Both the position numbers and the translations under genes were made by a program. Below, one piece after another: positions 1-6,609 of a DNA stretch of 14,398 nt; within the stretch, counting starts at the first letter, position 1; every line of letters begins with the position of its first letter. This DNA is from Ga0077555 sp031406575. GTDB lineage: Bacteria; Pseudomonadota; Alphaproteobacteria; Rhizobiales; Hyphomicrobiaceae. The stretch lies in contig JANOHP010000162.1 in NCBI GenBank assembly GCA_031406575.1, positions 1 to 14,398 on the forward strand. The letters run 5' to 3'. The notes beneath the pieces are model-generated. The model searched no databases, was not told where the DNA came from, and saw nothing but the letters and a program-made list of their open reading frames with translations.

Positions 1-84
1 GCGGCCAGTGGCCTTGACCCAACCTACGGCGCACGTTGTCCGTTTACGATTCACTCCGAGCGGATTGGCCCTCGTCGGCGCGCC

Positions 85-450
85 TCAAATCCACGCCAGT
101 TCCACCAGCGACAGCACGGTGAGCACACCGACCAGCAGCCACAGGAACGCGCGCCCGCGTCGCGCCAGCCCCGGCGCGCCGATCGTCAGTTCGGCGACGA
201 TGAACACTGCCGCCGCCACATTGACGACCGCTGCACCCGCAAGCCCGAGTCCGTTCGTGCGGCCCAGGCCCGCGCCGACCGCGGCGGCAATGGCGAGCCC
301 CACGAGCACACTGCCGAGCGCCCTTGGCCAGAACGGTGCGCCAATCGGCGGCAGACCGAGCAGTCGAGCGATCGGCGAGGGCGCCAGCAGAAGGGCAAAC
401 CCGGTGCCGCCCTTCAGGAGGATCTCGAGCCAGAGCAGTTGCTGAATCAT
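85..450 (-). CDS. Small four-helix membrane protein, function unknown
   Basis: Encodes 121 residues dominated by four hydrophobic segments at about 5-24, 40-62, 67-89 and 99-121, so an integral inner-membrane protein with very short loops. The first loop holds the conserved-looking stretch LLGLPPIGAPFWPRALG. There are no charged catalytic clusters and no signal peptide distinct from the first helix. The ATG lies 16 nt after the stop of the GMC oxidoreductase gene on the same strand, so the two are probably co-transcribed. The ribosome binding site is weak, which fits translational coupling. I do not recognise a named family. It might serve as a membrane partner of the flavoenzyme, but that is only inferred from position. 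Confidence 0.72.
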   Translation of the reverse strand: MIQQLLWLEILLKGGTGFALLLAPSPIARLLGLPPIGAPFWPRALGSVLVGLAIAAAVGAGLGRTNGLGLAGAAVVNVAAAVFIVAELTIGAPGLARRGRAFLWLLVGVLTVLSLVELAWI

Positions 451-466
451 GGACGTCAGCGTCCCA

Positions 467-2110
467 TTATTCGACCAAAACGGCGGCGTCGAGTGCGGCG
501 CGACCCAGGATCATGTCGGACGCCTTGTCGGCGATCATCATCGTGGACGCATTGAGGTTGGCCGAAATCATCGTCGGCATGACCGAGGCATCGACAACGC
601 GCAGCCCCTCAAGGCCGTGCACGCGCAATTGATCATCGACCACTGCGGTGGGGTCCGTGCGCGGCCCCATGCGGCAACTGCCACCGGGATGGAACGTGGT
701 CGTGCCGCGCTCCTTGGCTGCGCCCAGCAGCTCGTCGTCGGACTGGACGCCGGGGCCCGGAAAATCCTCCCGCTCGAAATAGGGCTCCAGCGGCTTGGTG
801 TGCATCAGGCGGCGGGCGAGCTTCATGCCCGCCAACAACACGCGGCGATCGCCTTCCTCGGCCAGATAGTTGGGCTGAATGATCGGCTTGGCAAACGGGT
901 CGGCCGAGCGGATGCGCACATAGCCTTTGCTCTCGGGGCGCTGTTGCCAGGAGGCGACCGTCATACCGGGCTCGCGCTCGAGTTCGCCTTGCACACCTTC
1001 GCGATAGCTCGCCGGCGTGAACGTGAGCTGCAAATCCGAATTGGCGACATCGGGGTGCGAACGCCAAAAGCAGTACACCAGTGTCGGCGACTGGGCGAGA
1101 ATGCCTTTGCGCGTGAACACCCACTTGGCCACTTCGCCAACCAGCTTTACGCCGCGCACGCGCTCGTTGATCGTCTCGATGTTTTTCACGCGCGCGACAA
1201 ACCGTGGCGCGTAATGATCGCGCAGGTTTTCGCCCACGCCCGCCAGCGCGTGCTTGACCTCGATGCCGTGCGCTTTCAGCACGTCGGGTGGGCCAATGCC
1301 AGAGAGCTGGAGCAACTGCGGGGAATTGTACGTCCCGCCCGACAGGATCACTTCCTTGCGCGCGCGCACTTCGGTGACGGCACCTCCCCGTCCCCCTTTT
1401 GCATAAGCGACGCCGACGGCGCGTTTTCCCTCCAGCAGAATACGCGTGGCGTGTGCGTGGGTCAGCACCGTGAGATTGGGCCGGCTGCGCGCGGGATGCA
1501 GAAACGCGCGCGCGGCACTCATGCGGCGGCCCTTGTAAATGGTGCGCTGCGAGTAGGAGACGCCTTCTTGCGTCGTGCCGTTGTAATCGGGATTGCGCGG
1601 GATGCCGAGGCTGACTGCGCCCTCGATGAAGGCTTCGCACAGGGGATGAATCCAATCGATGTCCGTCACGGTCAGGCTGCCGTCGCGGCCACGAAACGTA
1701 TCGTCGCCTGCGCCCACGCGTCGCTCGAGGCGCCGGAAGTAGGGCAGCACGTCGCCATAGCCCCACCCCCGGTTGCCGAATTGCGCCCAGGTGTCGAAAT
1801 CCATGCGCTGGCCGCGATTGTAGACGTGGCCGTTGATCGACGAAGATCCGCCGAGCGTTTTGCCCCGGGGCGCGTAGATGCTGCGCCCGCCGGTCCATTC
1901 GGTGGGCTCCATGCTGTAGGCCCAGTTCACCTTGGGATGGTAGAATGTCTTGATGAACCCGGCCGGGATGTGGATCCACGGCAGCCAGTCGCTGGGGCCA
2001 GCCTCGAGCACGCACACGGTCGTTCGCGGATCGGCGCTGAGGCGGTTCGCCAGCACGCTCCCGGCCGAGCCTGCGCCGATGATGACGTAGTCGAAGGTAT
2101 CGGTGGCCAC
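467..2110 (-). CDS. GMC-family FAD-dependent oxidoreductase (choline/alcohol dehydrogenase-like)
   Basis: A flavoprotein dehydrogenase or oxidase of the glucose-methanol-choline family, which oxidises a primary or secondary alcohol using FAD. The 547-residue product has the N-terminal ADP-binding motif GAGSAG (residues 12-17), GMC signature 1 (RGKTLGGSSSING, 82-94), signature 2 (SGGTYNSPQLLQLSGIG, 257-273), and a C-terminal active site with His474 in HPGGSCRMG and Asn518 in ANLNAS. The His/Asn pair is the choline dehydrogenase arrangement rather than the His/His of aryl-alcohol oxidases. Length is normal for the family. I chose the GTG at 2110 because GGGAGA lies just upstream and the FAD motif starts directly after it. 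The frame stays open to 2278, but that extension runs through a palindromic repeat. The substrate cannot be told from sequence; AlkJ-like alcohol or choline dehydrogenase activity are both possible. Confidence 0.93.
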   Translation of the reverse strand: MATDTFDYVIIGAGSAGSVLANRLSADPRTTVCVLEAGPSDWLPWIHIPAGFIKTFYHPKVNWAYSMEPTEWTGGRSIYAPRGKTLGGSSSINGHVYNRGQRMDFDTWAQFGNRGWGYGDVLPYFRRLERRVGAGDDTFRGRDGSLTVTDIDWIHPLCEAFIEGAVSLGIPRNPDYNGTTQEGVSYSQRTIYKGRRMSAARAFLHPARSRPNLTVLTHAHATRILLEGKRAVGVAYAKGGRGGAVTEVRARKEVILSGGTYNSPQLLQLSGIGPPDVLKAHGIEVKHALAGVGENLRDHYAPRFVARVKNIETINERVRGVKLVGEVAKWVFTRKGILAQSPTLVYCFWRSHPDVANSDLQLTFTPASYREGVQGELEREPGMTVASWQQRPESKGYVRIRSADPFAKPIIQPNYLAEEGDRRVLLAGMKLARRLMHTKPLEPYFEREDFPGPGVQSDDELLGAAKERGTTTFHPGGSCRMGPRTDPTAVVDDQLRVHGLEGLRVVDASVMPTMISANLNASTMMIADKASDMILGRAALDAAVLVE

Positions 2111-2429
2111 TGGTTGTCTCCCGCCCCGTTGTCCGGACACGCGATGCCACAGGCGAGGGGCTGCGCGCAAGTGCGCGTCTGCGACCTGTAGGGCGCAATA
2201 GCGCCCCTTGGCGTATTGCGCCGAGCCGCCATCTCCATCGGTGACGTCGCGGTGGCGGCACCGCAATACGCTTCGCACTTGCGCCCGAGATCAGGGGACC
2301 GCTCGTTGCAGCCGGGGGTGTGACTCTTTGCGGGTCTGGTGCTTTTACGGAGTGATTGACGAGCAGCCGGCATTCCCAATTGCTCTGCTTCGCCATAAGT
2401 TGGCCGTTTCCACATCCCATTGAGCCGCG
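2111..2429. other. Divergent intergenic region, 319 nt
   Basis: This lies between the GTG of the GMC gene (minus) and the ATG of the ABC gene (plus) and must contain both promoters. The left two thirds is occupied by the nested palindrome listed separately. The remaining 140 nt has no clear ribosomal or coding signal. A TTGACG at 2356-2361 is the only decent -35-like hexamer for the ABC gene, and it has no good -10 at 16-18 nt, so I do not call a promoter. Confidence 0.6.
2191..2286. repeat. Nested palindrome, two facing REP-like units (BIME/MITE-like)
   Basis: Three pairs of inverted arms are nested around one centre. Outer: GGGCGCAA (2191-2198) with TTGCGCCC (2279-2286). Middle: GCGTATTGCG (2211-2220) with CGCAATACGC (2262-2271). 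Inner: GCCGCCA (2225-2231) with TGGCGGC (2253-2259). The left half is itself a palindrome: GGCGCAATA (2192-2200) pairs with TATTGCGCC (2214-2222), and GGGCGC-AATA-GCGCCC forms a tight hairpin. The right half read on the minus strand gives GGGCGCAA, GCGAAGCG and GTATTGCG in the same order, so it looks like a second, inverted copy of the same unit. This is the typical layout of paired REP elements. There is no transposase nearby. Confidence 0.6.
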
Positions 2430-4238
2430 ATGACAGACCTCCCGAGCCCCGTCGACAGCCCGCCGCCGACGCCCTCGCTCGATCCGCGGATCGCGTGGGC
2501 GTTTTGCCGGTTTGCCGGCGGTTGGTGGCGCGGCGAAACGGGGCGGCAAGCGTGGATCCTCACGCTGGGCCTCGGCGCGTTCTTGGCGCTGAGTACCGGG
2601 GCGACCGTTGCTCTCAATCAGTGGAATCGCTGGTTCTTCGACGCCCTCGAAAAGAAAGACGTGGCCGGCGTCTGGACCGCCGTGCTGGCGGCAGCGGCCA
2701 TCATCGCCGTCATGTCGGCGATCGGCGTCGGCATCGTGTTGACGCGCGAGACCCTGCAAATCCGCTGGCGCGCGTGGCTCATCGATAGCCTTGTGGGGCG
2801 GTGGCTGGGCGAACGCCGGTTCTACCACCTGAACGCAACCCGCACGGAGCCCGCCAACCCCGAATACCGCATCGCCGACGATACGCGCTGGGCGACCGAG
2901 CCGCTGACGGATCTGGGCATCGGCCTCGTTATCGCGGTGCTGAGTGCTGCTGCGTTCATTTCCATCCTGTGGACGGTGGGTGGCTCATTCCCCCTCGTCC
3001 TCGGTGGCACGACGATTGTCATCCCGGCCTATATGGTGCTCGTGGCGTTGGGCTACGGCGCCATCATGTCGCTGTTGATGCTGTGGATCGGACGACCGCT
3101 GCCCTCGCTGGTCTACGGCAAAAACGAGCGCGAGGGCGACTTTCGATTCGCGCTGATGCGCCTGCGTGAAAATGCCGAGAGCGTCGCCTTGATGTCGGGC
3201 CACGGCCGTGAGCGTGTGGCGCTGGCGGCCATGTTCGGCAATGTCGTGGACGCGTGGCTGCTGATCGTACGTCGGCACGGCCGGGTGACTTGGATCACCA
3301 ACGCCAGCGGCCCGATGATCCCGATCGTGCCGCTGTTGTTTGCGGCCCCCAAATACCTGTCGGGAGATTTCACGCTGGGCGAGGTTACACAGCTCGCCGG
3401 CGCCTTCGTGGCCGTTCAAGGCGCCATTTCCTGGCTGGTGGACAACTTCAATCGTATTGCCGAGTGGTACGCCTCTGCGCGCCGCGTCATGGATATGGCC
3501 GATGCCTGCGATGCGACCGATGTCAGCCGCAGCCTCGCCGTCGCCACGATCACTGTCGCAGCGAGCCCGGACCGGAGCTTGCGGCTCGACAATGTGACCG
3601 TCACCGATCCGTTGGGCGTGCCCCTCGTTGCGGGCATTACCTTCTCCGCTGAGCCCGGCACCAGTACGCACATCACCGGAGATACAAGCGTCGGTAAGAC
3701 GACATTGGTGCGCGCGCTGGCTGGCGTATGGGCTTGGGGTGGCGGCACGGTGCGGCTGCCCGACGGCGCCAGCATCATGATTCTGCCGCAGAAGCCCTAC
3801 CTACCCCTCGGCACCCTGGCCGATGCCCTGGACTATGCGGGCGTTGGCGCGGCAGGCGCTACCGCCGATGCGAAATCAGCGCTCACCAGCGTCGGTCTCG
3901 CCCACCTCGTCGGCGATGTGGCCAAGACGAAACGCTGGGACCAAGTCTTATCCAATGGCGAGCGCCAACGGCTCGCCATCGCCCGCCTTCTGCTGCACAC
4001 CCCCGATATCGTGCTGCTCGACGATGCGCTGTCGGCGCTCGATGCCGCCTCTCAGGTTGCCTTGATGAAGGTGCTGCGGGCGAGCCTGCCCAAAGCCATA
4101 ATCGTCAGCCTCGCCCAAGCGCAACCGCCGCCGGGGTTGCACGATCAGGTGCTGACTATGGTACGTACCGGCACCGCCGCGACACTCGCCACCGAACAGT
4201 CTGCGAAATTCAACCCCTCCCTCGAAGAGAAGGTGTGA
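2430..4238 (+). CDS. ABC half-transporter, SbmA/BacA-YddA type, with non-canonical ATPase residues
   Basis: A 602-residue fused permease/ATPase that works as a homodimer in the inner membrane. Relatives carry peptides, vitamin B12-like compounds or fatty acyl-CoA. Residues 1-350 hold the membrane domain, with the family hallmark EGDFRFALMRLRENAESVAL near residues 230-250. The nucleotide-binding domain has Walker A GDTSVGKT (417-424), Q-loop Gln454 (LPQKP), signature LSNGE (507-511), Walker B IVLLDD (527-532) and D-loop SALD (535-538). Two catalytic positions are unusual: the Walker B Glu is Asp532, and the H-loop His is Gln563 (SLAQ where relatives have SVGH). Walker A also has Ser420 where the family normally has Gly. 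No strong ribosome binding site precedes the ATG. A methyltransferase-like gene follows 8 nt after the stop. The family call is firm; cargo and direction are unknown, and ATPase activity may be slow or altered. Confidence 0.9.
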   Translation: MTDLPSPVDSPPPTPSLDPRIAWAFCRFAGGWWRGETGRQAWILTLGLGAFLALSTGATVALNQWNRWFFDALEKKDVAGVWTAVLAAAAIIAVMSAIGVGIVLTRETLQIRWRAWLIDSLVGRWLGERRFYHLNATRTEPANPEYRIADDTRWATEPLTDLGIGLVIAVLSAAAFISILWTVGGSFPLVLGGTTIVIPAYMVLVALGYGAIMSLLMLWIGRPLPSLVYGKNEREGDFRFALMRLRENAESVALMSGHGRERVALAAMFGNVVDAWLLIVRRHGRVTWITNASGPMIPIVPLLFAAPKYLSGDFTLGEVTQLAGAFVAVQGAISWLVDNFNRIAEWYASARRVMDMADACDATDVSRSLAVATITVAASPDRSLRLDNVTVTDPLGVPLVAGITFSAEPGTSTHITGDTSVGKTTLVRALAGVWAWGGGTVRLPDGASIMILPQKPYLPLGTLADALDYAGVGAAGATADAKSALTSVGLAHLVGDVAKTKRWDQVLSNGERQRLAIARLLLHTPDIVLLDDALSALDAASQVALMKVLRASLPKAIIVSLAQAQPPPGLHDQVLTMVRTGTAATLATEQSAKFNPSLEEKV

Positions 4239-4246
4239 CCTGAGCC

Positions 4247-4807
4247 ATGCTCAACTATTGGAAAGCCACCTGGAGCCTCGACGAAAAGCAGTGCCCCTGC
4301 GACATCCACTTCTGCGACTATCTCGAGGAAAAGGGGATCAGCGGCAAAACCATCTTTCACTTCGGCACCGGCAACCACCACATCATGGGCCTGCGCAATG
4401 CCAAGAGCGGCCTCGACAACGCGATCTTAGGGATCACCGCCAGCGTCGAGGAATACCAGGATTACATCAAGCTGCTGATCGAGAACCCGACGCTGGGGAC
4501 GACTTACAAGGCCTACTTCGGCGATATCTACCAGCTCGACGGCCGCCTGCTGCCCGACCTCGACTTCGCGACCCTCTTCCACGTCGGCGAGTTCCGCGAT
4601 TCAGCCAACGACAAATACGGCGCCCTGACCGATCTCGAAATGACGCTCGTGTGCGCGGATCGGATGAAACCGGGCGGCGAAATCCACTTCTTCACCGGCT
4701 CGTTCGCCGCCGATCAAGCAGCCGCTATCGGTGAGGAACTGGTCAAGCAACGCGGCTTCGAAGATCGGGGGCGCTACAAGTCTTTGGCGATTTTTCGCAA
4801 GACGTAG
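4247..4807 (+). CDS. Rossmann/SAM-methyltransferase-like protein with N-terminal Cys cluster, function unknown
   Basis: A 186-residue soluble protein. The order of elements resembles a class I methyltransferase: a glycine-containing turn after beta 1 (TIFHFGTGNHH, 35-45), a second strand (AILGITAS), an acidic FGDIYQL, a strand like motif IV (LDFATLFHVGEF) and a motif VI-like MKPGGEIHFF (140-149). The first loop is not the usual GxGxG, so SAM binding is inference from architecture. The N terminus has Cys16, Cys18, His21 and Cys23 (CPCDIHFC), which could bind a metal. The start lies 8 nt after the ABC gene stop with GAGAAGG inside that gene's end as ribosome binding site, so the two form an operon. 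No named family is recognised. Confidence 0.8.
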   Translation: MLNYWKATWSLDEKQCPCDIHFCDYLEEKGISGKTIFHFGTGNHHIMGLRNAKSGLDNAILGITASVEEYQDYIKLLIENPTLGTTYKAYFGDIYQLDGRLLPDLDFATLFHVGEFRDSANDKYGALTDLEMTLVCADRMKPGGEIHFFTGSFAADQAAAIGEELVKQRGFEDRGRYKSLAIFRKT

Positions 4808-4812
4808 GTGAG

Positions 4813-4845
4813 GCCGCTCACGCCACGCTTTCGTCCGTGAGCGGC
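4813..4845. terminator. 10-bp inverted repeat at a convergent gene junction
   Basis: GCCGCTCACG (4813-4822) is repeated as CGTGAGCGGC (4836-4845) with a 13-nt loop. It begins 5 nt after the stop of the methyltransferase-like gene and overlaps the stop and last codons of the Uma2 gene on the other strand. Its position suggests a shared 3' end structure, but neither strand has a T-run after the stem, so it is not a standard intrinsic terminator. It may stabilise 3' ends or act with Rho. Confidence 0.45.
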
Positions 4846-5411
4846 ACGCCGGCGTAGACCTCGGCCATGGCCAATCGGCAGCCGATGGCGGGAAGCTCGA
4901 TCACCCCGCCCGCACCGTCGAAGTCGGTCGGCATCCACCGTTCGCCATCACGCGTCACGAGGGTCGCCTGCACCTGTTCGGAGTCGATGAGCAGCACATA
5001 CAAAAGCTGGGCGTGCTGGCGGTATTCCTCGATCTTGCGCTGCCACGGCAGCCCCTTGTTGGAGGGCGACAGCACCTCCACCACCATCTTGGGGCTTTCA
5101 GCTTCGTAGACGTCCAGGCGCGGGATATCGCAGGTGACGAGGACATCGGCGCGGCGCAAGGATCGCACTTTCGTGCGCAAGGCGAGATCGGCCGTCGCGG
5201 GCCAGCAGGGCGTGCCCCGGAGCTGGGTGTGGAGCGCCGCAAAAACGTTGCCGGTAATGCGATCATGCATCGAACTGGCGCCGGTCATCATGGTGATCGG
5301 GTCACGCATGACGACGGGTACGCCATCGACCAATTCATAACGATCTTCCTGGCTCTGCTGCCAGCGGAAGAACTCTTCGGCGGTCATGAGGCGGGCGGCA
5401 GTCTGGGACAT
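4818..5411 (-). CDS. Uma2-family (DUF820) restriction-endonuclease-fold protein
   Basis: A 197-residue protein of the Uma2/DUF820 family, which has a PD-(D/E)xK-type nuclease fold and whose cellular role is poorly understood. Recognisable family features are an N-terminal helix region (MTAEEFFRWQQ), YELVDGVPVVM, the first acidic position in RADVLVTCD, the core EVLSPSN, and the downstream KIEEYRQHAQLLYVLLID. The length is typical. I chose the ATG at 5411 because it begins the conserved region and has GGAGA 11 nt upstream. An in-frame start at 5555 would add 48 residues of Arg-rich sequence with no family look. It stands alone, with no toxin-antitoxin or transposase partner. The 134-nt gap to the DoxX gene must hold both divergent promoters. 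Confidence 0.88.
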   Translation of the reverse strand: MSQTAARLMTAEEFFRWQQSQEDRYELVDGVPVVMRDPITMMTGASSMHDRITGNVFAALHTQLRGTPCWPATADLALRTKVRSLRRADVLVTCDIPRLDVYEAESPKMVVEVLSPSNKGLPWQRKIEEYRQHAQLLYVLLIDSEQVQATLVTRDGERWMPTDFDGAGGVIELPAIGCRLAMAEVYAGVPLTDESVA

Positions 5412-5545
5412 CGCGGCATAGGTCTCCGGTTCGAAGGCCAGTCTATCACAACAGTCCCGCCTCTGACGACAGCTCGCCAATTCACCATGGAACCATTTGG
5501 ATCGCAGCCGCTTTCTCCTGTCGGGTTGGCTGATGGAGAACCGTT

Positions 5546-5956
5546 GTGCAGACACGCACGCTCAGTCGTGAAGATGACCGGATTGGTGAAACGTCGCGCG
5601 GCCTGGAAGTCTTGGGGCGCATTCTCCTGGCGGCGATATTCGTCTCTTCTGGGGTGGCCAAACTGGTCGGATGGCCGGCCGTGGTGGGGTCCATCGGGGG
5701 AAAGGGTGTGCCCTTCCCGGAAATCGCCGGGGTGGCCGTCATCGTCCTGGAGCTGTGCGGCGCGTTGGCGCTGGTCACGGGCTGGGGAGCGAGATGGGCG
5801 GCTTTGGCGCTCGCGGTTTTCACGGCCGCTGCTTCGGTTCTCTATCACCCATTCTGGGCTGTTGAAGCAGCGCAGTACATGAATCAATTCAACCATTTCA
5901 TGAAGAACGTCGCCATCATTGGCGGGCTGTTCATTGTCGCTGCGCGCAGGCGCTGA
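5546..5956 (+). CDS. DoxX-family inner-membrane protein
   Basis: A 136-residue membrane protein with the DoxX pattern: a first helix ending in SSGVAKLVGWP (about 24-45), a PEIAGVAVIVLELCGALALV segment, a third helix (WAALALAVFTAAASVL), and a C-terminal helix after the conserved NQFNHFMKNVAIIGG. That final motif is the best family marker. Four transmembrane segments are expected. DoxX relatives have been linked to quinone, redox or thiol-stress complexes, but the role here is open. The start is the GTG at 5546, preceded by GGAGAA 6 nt upstream; no ATG in frame would keep the first helix. The KGG gene follows 116 nt downstream with its own candidate promoter. Confidence 0.88.
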   Translation: MQTRTLSREDDRIGETSRGLEVLGRILLAAIFVSSGVAKLVGWPAVVGSIGGKGVPFPEIAGVAVIVLELCGALALVTGWGARWAALALAVFTAAASVLYHPFWAVEAAQYMNQFNHFMKNVAIIGGLFIVAARRR

Positions 5957-5988
5957 GGGGGCCGTTTGGGCTCCCTTTGGCCGGCGAC

Positions 5989-6010
5989 TTGGTTAGCCGT
6001 TGGGAACCAA
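5989..6010. repeat. Short inverted repeat overlapping the KGG-gene promoter
   Basis: TTGGTT (5989-5994) and AACCAA (6005-6010) form a 6-bp inverted repeat with a 10-nt spacer. The right arm overlaps the GGAAC box of the candidate EcfG-type promoter, so it could be an operator, or chance. Confidence 0.25.
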
Positions 6011-6027
6011 TCGAATTTCCTCGTGTT
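6003..6027 (+). promoter_or_regulatory. Candidate EcfG-type (general stress response) promoter
   Basis: GGAAC (6003-6007) is followed after exactly 16 nt by TGTT (6024-6027). Established knowledge: alphaproteobacterial EcfG/SigT promoters read GGAAC-N16/17-CGTT. Only the first base of the -10 element differs. Transcription would start near 6033, giving a leader of about 40 nt before the KGG gene ATG. The downstream gene, a KGG stress protein, is a reasonable member of such a regulon, which supports the call. Confidence 0.55.
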
Positions 6028-6072
6028 TCAATGGCAAGGGCCAACCGAGCCGCTGACGCAGAGGAAACCCGG

Positions 6073-6528
6073 ATGACCGACGAAAAGCAGGAAATTCGCC
6101 CCGACTACGACGAGAACACGCAGCAGCGCCCGCAGGAGGAGCCAGCATCCCCGCGCACCCCGAGCAAGCGCGGCTTTGCGTCGATGGATCAGGCCCGCCA
6201 GCGTGAAATTGCCAGCAAGGGCGGCCATGCGAGCGGGGGAAATTTCGCCAATAACCCGCGTCGCGCCGCGGAAGCCGGTCGCAAAGGCGGCCAGGTCAGC
6301 GGTGGCAACTTCGCCAACAATCCACAGCGTGCAGCCGAAGCTGGTCGCAAAGGTGGCCAGGTGAGCGGTGGCAACTTCGCCAATGATCCGCAGCGCGCAG
6401 CCGAAGCCGGTCGCAAAGGCGGCCATGTGAGCGGCGGCAACTTCGCCAATGATCCCGAGCGCGCCTCGGCCGCCGGTAAAAAAGGCGGCGAAGCGAGCCA
6501 TAATCGCGGGACCCGCGACGACAGCTGA
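6073..6528 (+). CDS. KGG-repeat stress protein (YciG/Con-10-like)
   Basis: A 151-residue hydrophilic protein. Residues 1-45 are an acidic, Gln/Pro-rich linker ending in RGFASMDQARQREIASKGG. Residues 55-142 are four tandem 22-residue units of the form GGNFANxPxRAAEAGRKGGxVS, each carrying the KGG stress motif; a half unit (46-54) precedes them. Proteins of this kind (E. coli YciG, fungal Con-10, Bacillus GsiB-like) accumulate in stress or stationary phase and are thought to be disordered, hydrophilin-like. The ATG at 6073 is chosen because GAGGAAA sits 5 nt upstream; the open frame extends to 5977 without a good start. A candidate EcfG promoter lies 45-70 nt upstream. It shares a terminator with glnA. 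Confidence 0.92.
   Translation: MTDEKQEIRPDYDENTQQRPQEEPASPRTPSKRGFASMDQARQREIASKGGHASGGNFANNPRRAAEAGRKGGQVSGGNFANNPQRAAEAGRKGGQVSGGNFANDPQRAAEAGRKGGHVSGGNFANDPERASAAGKKGGEASHNRGTRDDS
6235..6498 (+). repeat. Four in-frame 66-bp tandem repeats
   Basis: Units 6235-6300, 6301-6366, 6367-6432 and 6433-6498 each encode 22 residues beginning GGNFAN. Units 1-3 differ mainly at synonymous positions and at N/D and Q/R/H residues; unit 4 is the most diverged (ERASAAGKKGGEAS). The array is inside the KGG protein gene, and its length can change in frame by unequal crossing-over. Confidence 0.93.
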
Positions 6529-6553
6529 CGATCCCCAATGTGATCCAAACAGC

Positions 6554-6580
6554 AAAGGGCGGCTCGTCGAGCCGCCCTTT
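6554..6580. terminator. Bidirectional intrinsic terminator between KGG gene and glnA
   Basis: A perfect 12-bp stem AAAGGGCGGCTC / GAGCCGCCCTTT with a GTC loop. It starts 25 nt after the KGG stop and ends 29 nt from the glnA stop on the opposite strand. The A-run and T-run flank both sides of the GC-rich stem, so it can end transcription from either side. Confidence 0.88.
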
Positions 6581-6609
6581 GTCGTTGGCGATACAGCAAT
6601 GTCGAGCGA

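Noticed and set aside
1..84. Possible end of a gene at the left edge
   Set aside because: The 84 nt after the small membrane-protein stop show no frame or RNA structure I can support; a short GGCCAGTGGCC palindrome at 3-13 is the only pattern.
449..2191. Long plus-strand open frame (580 codons) opposite the GMC gene
   Set aside because: It is the complement-strand shadow of a clear GMC oxidoreductase with all family motifs; the predicted protein has no domain and an Arg/Ala/His-rich composition typical of antisense frames in GC-rich DNA.
2111..2278. N-terminal extension of the GMC protein to 2278
   Set aside because: The extension translates the palindromic repeat region, lacks family similarity, and the GTG at 2110 has a good ribosome binding site right before the FAD motif.
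2356..2385. Sigma-70 promoter with TTGACG for the ABC gene
   Set aside because: No acceptable -10 at 16-18 nt downstream (ATTGCT at best).
5412..5555. 48-residue N-terminal extension of the Uma2 protein
   Set aside because: It overlaps the DoxX start and its ribosome binding site, is Arg/Ser-rich and does not resemble the family; the ATG at 5411 gives the usual length.
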